Below, in pieces: positions 8,094 to 14,514 of a stretch of 36,122 nt of DNA. The position numbers and the translations under genes were made by a program. How positions within the stretch are numbered: position 1 is the stretch's first letter; each line of letters starts with the position of its first letter. The stretch covers positions 1 to 36,122 of the forward strand of contig JAEEWG010000028.1 in NCBI GenBank assembly GCA_016287245.1, written 5' to 3'. The stretch comes from Clostridia bacterium (GTDB taxonomy: Bacteria; Bacillota; Clostridia; Saccharofermentanales; Saccharofermentanaceae). The notes below the pieces were generated by a model that searched no databases, was not told the DNA's origin, and saw nothing but the letters and a program-made list of their open reading frames with translations.

Positions 8094-8932
8094 ATAAAAA
8101 AGAATATATCTCTGCGCTTCGCGCGCAGCTCCGTAGACTCCCTTCCGATGATGTGGAGGAGATCGTAAAAGAGTTTGAAACACACTTCGATATCGGTCTT
8201 TCCGAGGGAAAGACCGAAAGTGAGATCGCAGCCAAGCTGGGTTCTCCGGAGGAAGTGGCACAGATCTATTTAAGCGACAGCGTTCCTGCATTTGATATGT
8301 CAGGTGCCGGAAATGTCTGCAATCCGGATTTTCCGATCATTCCGGTGAAGACCGGCATGGTCATCGACCGAGGCATCGGCCCGCAGACCGCAGCAGGTTT
8401 TGCTGCCGGCGGATATGCCAAGCCACTAGTCAATCAGGCCCCGAGAAACAGAGCGCCGAAGCCGGAACCGGACGGCGAGAATGCCCACACGGGTGCCAAA
8501 GAACGTGAAGTTTACGAAGAGGTAGGCCCGCAGGGGAAAAAGCAGTACGAACTGCCGGATTACTCCAGTTATCCGACCCAGGATCCGAACGCTGTCCCAA
8601 AGCCGGCGAAGAGCCATAATCTGCTCTTTGCGATCCTCTTCACCATCTTCGTTTTCGTTCCGGTATGGATCATCGGACTGGCGCTGCTGCTTCTGCTCAT
8701 CGCACTTCCGATCGGACTCGGATATGCGGCATACACTCTTTTTACATGGGCTCCGACGCTCAGTGTGGGTGTAGCCGGAACCGTATGCCTCGGCATCAGC
8801 CTGGTATTCGGCGCAATCACCGCCCTGTTTATCGCCTTCTTCGCACTGAAAGGCTTCATTCTGGGAACGATCTCCTATATCCGGTACATTTTTAATATCA
8901 ACAGCAAGAGCGCGAAAGGAGGAAACGCATGA
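8090..8932 (+). CDS. DUF1700/HAAS-domain membrane protein
   Basis: This protein has 280 residues. Residues 1-65 form the helical HAAS (DUF1700) domain, with KKEYISALRAQLRRLP and LGSPEEVAQIYL. A variable hydrophilic linker spans about 65-175. Residues 178-270 are strongly hydrophobic with three to four helices. DUF1700 proteins are typically encoded next to padR and are thought to sense or transmit envelope signals; the mechanism is not established. It overlaps padR and the next gene by four bases each (ATGA), so translation of all three is probably coupled. Confidence 0.9.
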   Translation: MNKKEYISALRAQLRRLPSDDVEEIVKEFETHFDIGLSEGKTESEIAAKLGSPEEVAQIYLSDSVPAFDMSGAGNVCNPDFPIIPVKTGMVIDRGIGPQTAAGFAAGGYAKPLVNQAPRNRAPKPEPDGENAHTGAKEREVYEEVGPQGKKQYELPDYSSYPTQDPNAVPKPAKSHNLLFAILFTIFVFVPVWIIGLALLLLLIALPIGLGYAAYTLFTWAPTLSVGVAGTVCLGISLVFGAITALFIAFFALKGFILGTISYIRYIFNINSKSAKGGNA

Positions 8933-9270
8933 AAAAAGGAACCACTATCTGTGTAGTCGCGATGGTCGCAAGTTTTGTGCTTTCTCTTACTTTCCTGTTT
9001 GTCAGCGCGGGACTGTTCGTGATCAGCGGCACAAAGGAACTTGCTGACCGCATCCGCGAAAGAAGATGGGACGACATTGCAGAGAAGATCGAATTCATAA
9101 AGGTAGATAAGGAAGACGGCGTAAAAGTCGACCTTCCGGGCCTTCATGTGATCGTTGACGATAAGGGCGTCGACGTCAACTTCATCGGGATCCATGTGGA
9201 CACAAGAGATGACGATGAAGAAACCGAAGCTAAGGATGCTAATGTGACCGATCCGCAGAAGGATGCTTAA
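8929..9270 (+). CDS. Small membrane-anchored protein of the padR operon
   Basis: This protein has 113 residues. A single hydrophobic helix at about 7-34 follows a KK start, so it is either a signal anchor or an uncleaved signal. The rest is charged, with a short beta-like repeat (VKVDLPGLHVIVDDKG, then VDVNFIGIHVD) and an acidic tail. I do not recognise a family, but short proteins of this kind are common as third genes of PadR-DUF1700 operons. Its ATG overlaps the previous stop. A terminator lies about 50 bases downstream. Confidence 0.8.
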   Translation: MKKGTTICVVAMVASFVLSLTFLFVSAGLFVISGTKELADRIRERRWDDIAEKIEFIKVDKEDGVKVDLPGLHVIVDDKGVDVNFIGIHVDTRDDDEETEAKDANVTDPQKDA

Positions 9271-9317
9271 TGAGTTTGTGTTAAGGTCACTTCCGAGAAA
9301 GGAAAAGAAACTGAACG

Positions 9318-9352
9318 AAAAGCGTGTAACGGGTTTCCGGGACACGCTTTTT
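9318..9352 (+). terminator. Intrinsic terminator of the padR operon
   Basis: The stem AAAGCGTGT/ACACGCTTT closes over an inner CGG-GTTT-CCG hairpin. TTTTTC follows. Confidence 0.88.
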
Positions 9353-9365
9353 CATCGGAAAAATC

Positions 9366-9394
9366 TTGACATCGGACTATATTCGCCGCATAAT
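9366..9394 (+). promoter_or_regulatory. Sigma-A promoter of the T-box/paaK unit
   Basis: TTGACA (9366-9371) and CATAAT (9389-9394) have the ideal 17-base spacing. The RNA would begin near 9401, just before Stem I of the T-box. Confidence 0.82.
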
Positions 9395-9404
9395 CCTCGT
9401 ATAA

Positions 9405-9716
9405 GATAAATGCGCTGACGGAGAAAAGTAGCGATCAGATGGCGTACAGGGCGTGCGGGTCGTAGATTGAGAGCCTGCATACGAGCGGACGATAAGGCGA
9501 AGTTCCCTCCCGAGCAGATCTTCTGAACACATGTGTATTCTGAAAAGACTATGTCATTAGGGAGATACGGAGAGCTCACCGTTACTTGAGAGCAGAGGCT
9601 ATATGGCCTTGATGAGCGCGAGTTCTTTTCCAGAAGAAAAGGCTCGAAAATGGGTGGTACCGCGAAAAGAGATTTCGTCCCATTGCTGTTTTAGGAAGAC
9701 GGCAATGGGACTTTTT
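9405..9716 (+). ncRNA. T-box leader, predicted phenylalanine-specific (specifier UUC)
   Basis: The conserved T-box GGGTGGTACCGCG lies at 9652-9664. Stem I starts near GGAG (9420-9423), which pairs with CUCC (9507-9510). The loop-E signature is present: AGUA at 9427-9430 opposite GAA at 9499-9501. In known T-boxes the order is GAA-N-specifier-N-helix. Here that gives GAA-G-UUC-C-CUCC, so the specifier is UUC (9503-9505), a Phe codon. The antiterminator bulge reads UGGU (9655-9658); its variable U matches a tRNA with discriminator base A, as in tRNA-Phe. A Stem III hairpin (CGAG...CTCG) sits at 9619-9646. Uncharged tRNA-Phe should stabilise the antiterminator and allow paaK transcription. The T-box class is secure; the specifier is a hand-fold. 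Confidence 0.88.
9677..9716 (+). terminator. T-box regulated terminator
   Basis: Perfect arms GTCCCATTGC (9677-9686) and GCAATGGGAC (9702-9711) are followed by TTTTT. The alternative antiterminator pairs ATGGG (9650-9654) with CCCAT (9679-9683), so the two structures exclude each other. Confidence 0.92.
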
Positions 9717-9751
9717 GTTGCCGTCAGCGATGCGAAAGGCAGGTATGAAAA

Positions 9752-11074
9752 ATGAGAAGAGAAGTGAACTCCTGGATCTACGATCCCAAGGCAGAGTGCA
9801 TGTCGGATGACGAGCGCGCGCAGGTGCAGAGCGAGCGCCTGATCAAATGCGTGAACCGCATGTGGGAACATGTACCGTACTACAGAAAGCGCATGGAAGA
9901 AAAGGGCGTCGAGCCCGGCGACATCAAGAGCGTCGCGGATCTTCCGAAACTTCCTTTTACTGATAAATTCGATTTCAGAGATAACTATCCGTTCGGAACT
10001 CTGGCAGTGCCGAGATCGGAACTCGTTCGTGTGCATGCTTCTTCCGGAACGACCGGAAAGATGAAGGTCGTAGGTTATACAGCAAATGACGTCGAACTTT
10101 GGAACTCCGTTCTCTGCCGTTCGATGGCAAGATCCGGTGTACAGAAGGGCGACCTCGTACATATTGCGTATGGTTACGGACTCTTCACCGGAGGTCTTGG
10201 CCCGCACTTCGCTTGTGCGCAACTCGGTGCGACAGCAATCCCGGTATCCGGCGGTAATACGGCAAGACAGATCACGATCCTCCGTGAGTGGAAGCCGGAA
10301 GTACTGATGTGCACGCCGACATATGCACTGCATATTGCTGACCAACTCGAAGCAGCCGGCATCGACAAGAGTGAACTGAACCTGCGCTGCGGTATTTTCG
10401 GCGCGGAGGCATGGACACTGGAGATGAGAGATCAGATCGAAGAAAAACTCGGTCTTCGTGCTTTTGACATCTATGGTCTGACCGAGATCTGCGGACCGGG
10501 CGTAGGATGCTCCTGCGACAAGTCCGACCTGATCCACATCGAGTCTGACCACTTCATTCCGGAGATCGTAGATCCGGAGACAGGCGAGCCGCTGCCGGAT
10601 GGCGAGATGGGTGAGCTTGTATTCTCCTCGATTTCTAAGGAAGGCGTACCGCTCCTGCGTTATAACACACATGACCTGACACGCCTTTATCACGGCAAGT
10701 GTGAGTGCGGACGTACCACACCGAAGATCGAGAAGGTCACAGGACGTGCCGACGACATGATGATCATCCGCGGCGTCAACGTATTCCCGTCCCAGATCGA
10801 AGCTGTTCTGCTTGCACACAGTGAGGTCGAGCCGCACTACATGATCTACCTCGATCGTGCACAGAACCTCGACAGAATGACCGTCAAGGTCGAGATGACA
10901 TCCTCCTTCTTCTCCGACTCCATCCGTGAGATCGAAAAGACAGAGAGAATGCTCGAAGGCGAGATCGCATCCATGACCGGTATCCACGCGAAGATCAAGC
11001 TCTGCGAGCCGAGATCCCTCCCGAGATCCGAAGGAAAGATGAAGAGAGTCATCGACGAGCGCTTCAAAAAGTAA
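9752..11074 (+). CDS. paaK: Phenylacetate-CoA ligase (AMP-forming), T-box controlled
   Basis: This 440-residue member of the adenylate-forming superfamily has the PaaK layout. The ATP-binding motif SSGTTGK is at 97-103 and YGLTEICGPG at 241-250. A region near 300-330 holds HDLTRLYHGKCECGRTTPK and is followed by a C-terminal ACT-like subdomain. The reaction is arylacetate + CoA + ATP to arylacetyl-CoA + AMP + PPi in the cytoplasm; phenylacetate or indoleacetate are likely substrates. The start is supported by AAAGGCAGG eight bases upstream; a nearby ATG at 9745 is out of frame. It is transcribed alone between the T-box and a strong terminator. Control by tRNA-Phe charging argues for a role in making phenylalanine from phenylacetate (with an indolepyruvate:ferredoxin oxidoreductase encoded elsewhere) rather than in aerobic degradation, for which no paa genes are seen. 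Confidence 0.93.
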   Translation: MRREVNSWIYDPKAECMSDDERAQVQSERLIKCVNRMWEHVPYYRKRMEEKGVEPGDIKSVADLPKLPFTDKFDFRDNYPFGTLAVPRSELVRVHASSGTTGKMKVVGYTANDVELWNSVLCRSMARSGVQKGDLVHIAYGYGLFTGGLGPHFACAQLGATAIPVSGGNTARQITILREWKPEVLMCTPTYALHIADQLEAAGIDKSELNLRCGIFGAEAWTLEMRDQIEEKLGLRAFDIYGLTEICGPGVGCSCDKSDLIHIESDHFIPEIVDPETGEPLPDGEMGELVFSSISKEGVPLLRYNTHDLTRLYHGKCECGRTTPKIEKVTGRADDMMIIRGVNVFPSQIEAVLLAHSEVEPHYMIYLDRAQNLDRMTVKVEMTSSFFSDSIREIEKTERMLEGEIASMTGIHAKIKLCEPRSLPRSEGKMKRVIDERFKK

Positions 11075-11103
11075 GACGGTTTTCGAAAAATAAAAACAAT
11101 ACG

Positions 11104-11156
11104 CTCCCTGCGGTTTGGCGGTCTGCTTTACGCAAGATCCTCCGCAGGGAGTTTTT
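11104..11156 (+). terminator. Intrinsic terminator after paaK
   Basis: The perfect 10-base arms CTCCCTGCGG (11104-11113) and CCGCAGGGAG (11142-11151) are followed by TTTTT. A smaller hairpin is possible within the 28-base loop. Confidence 0.93.
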
Positions 11157-11171
11157 GTTTGTATTGCGGGT

Positions 11172-11200
11172 TTGAAAGGTCGGATCGTCCGGGCTACATA
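11172..11200 (+). promoter_or_regulatory. Candidate promoter ahead of the half-site array
   Basis: TTGAAA (11172-11177) and TACATA (11195-11200) are 17 bases apart. If active, RNA would start near 11207 and run through the whole array to the terminator at 11608-11632. The match to consensus is only moderate. Confidence 0.4.
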
Positions 11201-11246
11201 TCTCTTGAGGACGGGTGGAGAAGGGTATCATTTGAAAGTGAGTTTT

Positions 11247-11533
11247 CCCATGCCCCAAGAATCCGGCGAATTCATGGGAGACAACGGAAGAAGAGAATTC
11301 CCATGCCCGAAAAGCGAATCGAAATCATGGGAATATCTCAGATTGGGAATCTCCCATGCCTGAAAAACCGACTTTTATCATGGGAAAACTGAAAAGACCA
11401 AGATTCCCATGCCGCAGAGGGCATGGGAATTCACAACAACCATAAATACCCATGACAAATCTTTCGAAAACGGGCATGGGAAATCACAACAATCAAGAAT
11501 CCCCATGAAAACGCTTTTGAAGACGGTCATGGG
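11247..11533. repeat. Phased array of twelve alternating CCCATG/CATGGG half-sites (53-base period)
   Basis: CCCATG starts at 11247, 11300, 11353, 11406, 11449 and 11502. Its reverse complement CATGGG starts at 11273, 11326, 11379, 11422, 11475 and 11528. Distances from CCCATG to CATGGG are 26, 26, 26, 16, 26 and 26. Distances from CATGGG to the next CCCATG are always 27. So the unit is 53 bases, with one unit exactly 10 bases shorter. The 20- and 21-base spacers differ in sequence; many sites extend to TTCCCATG or CATGGGAA. No open reading frame explains it, since 53 is not a multiple of three. The fourth unit can form an 11-base-pair hairpin with a 6-base loop (11403-11430). Helical phasing suggests an array bound by a protein; an RNA role is also possible. 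Confidence 0.92.
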
Positions 11534-11569
11534 AAAATGCCGCTATTGAGAAAACCACGTGATCATCTT

Positions 11570-11595
11570 CTAATTGCAGACGCCACTGCAATTAG
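11570..11595. repeat. Perfect 10-base inverted repeat downstream of the array
   Basis: CTAATTGCAG (11570-11579) and CTGCAATTAG (11586-11595) are exact reverse complements around ACGCCA. No T-tract follows, so it is not a classic terminator. It may be an operator for the next gene or a structural hairpin in an array transcript. Confidence 0.75.
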
Positions 11596-11607
11596 TGGGA
11601 GATATTT

Positions 11608-11632
11608 CGGGCGGGTCCGGCTCGATTTTTTT
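11608..11632 (+). terminator. Putative terminator between the array and the zinc-ribbon gene
   Basis: CGGGC (11608-11612) pairs with GCTCG (11620-11624), including one G-U pair, and seven T residues follow (11626-11632). No gene lies directly upstream, so if real it ends a non-coding transcript across the array. Confidence 0.5.
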
Positions 11633-11645
11633 GTCAAGAAAAGTG

Positions 11646-11651
11646 TATAAT
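11646..11651 (+). promoter_or_regulatory. -10 box of the zinc-ribbon gene
   Basis: A perfect TATAAT sits 27 bases before the ATG. No well-spaced -35 is visible; the same GTGTATAAT context recurs at 13233-13241 before the macrodomain gene. Confidence 0.5.
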
Positions 11652-11678
11652 TTTCACATAGCGAAAGGAGAGGGAATA

Positions 11679-12902
11679 ATGGCAACGCTATGTAAAAACT
11701 GTAATCATGCGCTGGTGTATGATCCGGCGATCAGGAAATTGTCCTGCGCGTACTGTGGAAGCCAGTTTGCGGCCGAAGAAGTGGAATCGCAGGCGAAAAA
11801 GTATCGCGAGACCGAGCGTGTTATGACACGGGATGAGGTCTTTGGCGACGATGAGGCAGCAGAAGAATTCCTCGAAGGTTACGTATATACCTGCAGCGAG
11901 TGCGGTGGTGAGATCGTGATCCACGGGACCGAAGCTTCCACGAAATGCATCTACTGCGGAAATCCGAATGTGGTCTTCTCCCGCGTGACGAAAGAGAAGA
12001 TGCCGGATTTTATCATCCCGTTCTCAGTGACAAGAGAGCAGGCGCTGGCATCGATCAAGCAGATCATTTCCCGTTCGGCCTTTCTGCCGAAGGAAGTGAA
12101 GGAGATCGATCTTCAGGATATCCGAGGGATCTATCTTCCGTACTGGATCGTTAATGCACAGCATGAAGAGGCGGCGCTCGTAAGAGTGAAATCCAATAAC
12201 GGGATCACGAAGTATCAGCTTATGGGAAGAACAGGAACCATGTTCATCAACAACTTCCCGATCGACGGCTGCCGCATCCTCTCGGATGAGAGCAGCACAC
12301 GACTCGAGCCCTTTGATCTTACCTCCATGAAGCCTTTTGATGAGGATTATCTCCTCGGATTCTATTCCAACTCTTCGGATATTACCTACGAAGAGATGTA
12401 TCTGGCTACGGAGAGAAGAGGAAAGGAGATCTTCGAGGAAGTTGCGAAGAAAGATACAGGAAGCGGAGATAAGATCGATGCAGAAATGCATCAGACTTCC
12501 GTCCTGAATGACTATAAATATGCGATGTTTCCAGTGTGGTTCGTGACCTTTGTAACCCAGGGCACGCCTCACACCATCCTGGTGAATGGCCAGACGGGGA
12601 AAGTGGTCTGCGGACTTCCATGGGATAAGAAGAAGTTCTGGAGAACGACCATTATCGGCGGCATTCTGATGGCGGCTGCTGCGATCGGGCTTCTGATCGG
12701 GATCCTCCATTTACTGGGAGTGAACGGCAGCGGCGAGAACTCCGCGGAATATACGGCGGGCCGTTTTGTCGTCGGGCTTGGTATGCTGCTTGCCATGGTC
12801 TGGGCGGTGCTCGGTTCGCAGAAGCTTTCGAAAGTGTCCAAGCAGATCAAGCGCACACAGTCGGATATGATGTTCCGATTTGCAAGAAAGAGACAGGAGT
12901 AA
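11679..12902 (+). CDS. Double zinc-ribbon membrane protein, function unknown
   Basis: This is a 407-residue protein. The ATG at 11679 follows AAAGGAGAGGG at a good distance; an in-frame upstream ATG at 11574 lies inside an inverted repeat and has no ribosome site. Two zinc ribbons are clear: Cys5, 8, 23 and 26 (CKNC...CAYC) and Cys72, 75, 90 and 93 (CSEC...CIYC). A mixed domain follows (about 105-300), with WFVTFVTQGTPHTILVNGQTG near its end. Two membrane helices lie at about 315-338 and 350-372, then a basic tail. Similar proteins are often labelled TFIIB-type zinc-ribbon or PriA-like, but nothing here supports helicase activity. The topology leaves the ribbons in the cytoplasm. A small membrane protein gene follows after six bases. 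Confidence 0.85.
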   Translation: MATLCKNCNHALVYDPAIRKLSCAYCGSQFAAEEVESQAKKYRETERVMTRDEVFGDDEAAEEFLEGYVYTCSECGGEIVIHGTEASTKCIYCGNPNVVFSRVTKEKMPDFIIPFSVTREQALASIKQIISRSAFLPKEVKEIDLQDIRGIYLPYWIVNAQHEEAALVRVKSNNGITKYQLMGRTGTMFINNFPIDGCRILSDESSTRLEPFDLTSMKPFDEDYLLGFYSNSSDITYEEMYLATERRGKEIFEEVAKKDTGSGDKIDAEMHQTSVLNDYKYAMFPVWFVTFVTQGTPHTILVNGQTGKVVCGLPWDKKKFWRTTIIGGILMAAAAIGLLIGILHLLGVNGSGENSAEYTAGRFVVGLGMLLAMVWAVLGSQKLSKVSKQIKRTQSDMMFRFARKRQE

Positions 12903-12908
12903 CGTAAA

Positions 12909-13196
12909 ATGACAGCTCTTCAGTTCTATACAGTTTTATTTGGTGCAGCGGCCGGGATCGGAGCCGCGATCTATATTGCCGCGCATATTCTCGAAAAGAA
13001 AAACAACTATGGCGACAGCCATGCGGATCCGCGCTTTTATACGAGCAGCGTGACCTTTACCCACCGTTCGGAAAGAATGTCGGAGAATTCGGCATCGATC
13101 GAAAAGTACATCGCCGAGCATACTCCGGGGAAGCCTGTATATGAGGTCGCTCCGAGAAATGGATCGCCGGTGGAACGTGTGAGAAAGAACTCGTAA
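12909..13196 (+). CDS. Small single-helix membrane protein
   Basis: This 95-residue protein has one hydrophobic helix at about residues 5-27 and a polar tail rich in Ser, Glu and Arg. AGGAG (12895-12899) overlaps the end of the zinc-ribbon gene, so the two are probably cotranscribed and coupled. I recognise no domain. The short gap and shared membrane location suggest that it works with the zinc-ribbon protein, but this is inference only. Confidence 0.7.
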   Translation: MTALQFYTVLFGAAAGIGAAIYIAAHILEKKNNYGDSHADPRFYTSSVTFTHRSERMSENSASIEKYIAEHTPGKPVYEVAPRNGSPVERVRKNS

Positions 13197-13275
13197 AAAG
13201 GCGATTCCATGTGGGTGGAAAAGCCGTGGTAGTGTATAATGAAAAAAGCAGATAGAGAAGGAGGGCAATGGGGTC

Positions 13276-14430
13276 ATGCCTTTTCGAATCGTCCTTGGTG
13301 ACATCACGAAACTTTCCGTGGATGCGATCGTGAATGCGGCGAATTCGTCGCTGCTCGGCGGTGGCGGTGTCGATGGTGCGATCCATCGAGCTGCAGGTCC
13401 GCGCCTTCTGGAAGAGTGCCGTACATTACACGGCTGCCGGACAGGAGAAGCGAAGATCACACGCGGATATGACCTGCCTGCAAAATACGTGATCCATACC
13501 GTTGGTCCAATCTGGAGCGGCGGTGCACACGGTGAGGAAGAACTTCTCCGTTCCGCTTACAGGAATTCCCTTCATCTGGCACTTGAAAACAACTGCGAGT
13601 CCGTGGCTTTCCCCATGATCTCCGCGGGTGTTTACGGCTACCCGAAAGATCAGGCGCTGGAGGTGGCAGTCAGCACGATCCGTGCATTCCTCGAGGAAAA
13701 CGAGATGGACGTGATCCTGGTGATCTTTGACCGCGAATCATTCCGTTTCGACGTGCGCCTTTATTCCGAGATCTCCGGATATCTGCGCAATACATATGAA
13801 GATGAAAGAGCCATGTCCGGCTCAGGTTCGATCCTGGGAGACATGGCTCGTTCTGTCGCATTTGGCGGTGCGGCGGGAAGCAGAAGATCGATCTTCTCGC
13901 CGAAGAAAAAAGAATCGAAAGCCTGCCGCAATGCCATGGATTCTGTCCCGATGGCGGAAGAGTCCATGGAGGCATCGGACGAAGCCATGGAGATGGCCGA
14001 TGAGGAAAGAAGGGCTCCCTCCGAGTCACGGATGTTCTGTGCCCAGGCGATGAGTGCGCCGATGGACCTGACGCATGCACTGGAGAACCTGGATGAGAGC
14101 TTCTCCCAGGCGTTGCTTCGCATGATCGATGCCCGCGGGCTCAAGGATTCCGAGTGCTATAAGAAAGCCAATATCGACAGGAAACTGTTTTCCAAGATAC
14201 GAAGTGACATTCATTACCGGCCCAGCAAGCAGACGGTGCTGGCCTTTGCCGTGGCGCTCGAGCTGGACCTTCAAGAGACGGAGGCGTTCCTGAAAAAAGC
14301 GGGGTTTGCGCTCTCCCATTCCAATAAAGCGGACGTGATCGTGGAGTATTTCATCGCCAATGGAAACTACGACATGTACAGTATCAACGAGGCACTGTTT
14401 GCCTTTGACCAGAATCTTCTCGGCGCCTGA
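13276..14430 (+). CDS. Macrodomain protein (ADP-ribose hydrolase-like) with C-terminal helical domain
   Basis: This is a 384-residue protein. Residues 1-170 form a macrodomain: [19 protein letters not shown] (8-26), [14 protein letters not shown] (28-41) and [13 protein letters not shown] (115-127). These match O-acetyl-ADP-ribose deacetylase/MacroD-type enzymes, including the catalytic Asn and the glycine-rich ADP-ribose loop. A Met/Glu/Ser-rich linker spans about 175-265. Residues 268-384 form a compact helical domain with [15 protein letters not shown] and [17 protein letters not shown], resembling a helix-turn-helix fold. The ATG at 13276 follows GGAGGG by ten bases; an ATG at 13268 is out of frame. 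A -10 box TATAAT is at 13236-13241. Likely cytoplasmic; it may reverse or sense ADP-ribosylation. Confidence 0.9.
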   Translation: MPFRIVLGDITKLSVDAIVNAANSSLLGGGGVDGAIHRAAGPRLLEECRTLHGCRTGEAKITRGYDLPAKYVIHTVGPIWSGGAHGEEELLRSAYRNSLHLALENNCESVAFPMISAGVYGYPKDQALEVAVSTIRAFLEENEMDVILVIFDRESFRFDVRLYSEISGYLRNTYEDERAMSGSGSILGDMARSVAFGGAAGSRRSIFSPKKKESKACRNAMDSVPMAEESMEASDEAMEMADEERRAPSESRMFCAQAMSAPMDLTHALENLDESFSQALLRMIDARGLKDSECYKKANIDRKLFSKIRSDIHYRPSKQTVLAFAVALELDLQETEAFLKKAGFALSHSNKADVIVEYFIANGNYDMYSINEALFAFDQNLLGA

Positions 14431-14514
14431 TCGAAAAGATCCGTAAAGAGAAGTTATTCGTTCCGGGATCAAGCCCGAAGACGGGCACAAAAATAAATTT
14501 GCAGGAGGCAGGAT

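Noticed and set aside
9491..9500. GGC (Gly) as the T-box specifier, by analogy to glyQS
   Set aside because: GGC here lies before the loop-E GAA rather than after it, and the antiterminator U would not match the discriminator base of tRNA-Gly.
9599..10987. Minus-strand frame opposite paaK and the T-box
   Set aside because: It is antisense to a certain gene and a certain riboswitch.
11247..11533. CRISPR array
   Set aside because: The repeated word is only six bases and alternates in orientation; CRISPR repeats are 23 bases or more in one orientation, and no cas genes are near.
11574..11678. Longer N-terminus for the zinc-ribbon protein starting at 11574
   Set aside because: It would run through an inverted repeat and a T-tract hairpin and lacks a ribosome site; ATG 11679 has a strong one and starts just before the zinc ribbon.
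14431..14514. Glutamine riboswitch (glnA motif) before glnA
   Set aside because: A CGTTC word and a GC hairpin are present, but the conserved core of the motif cannot be matched.
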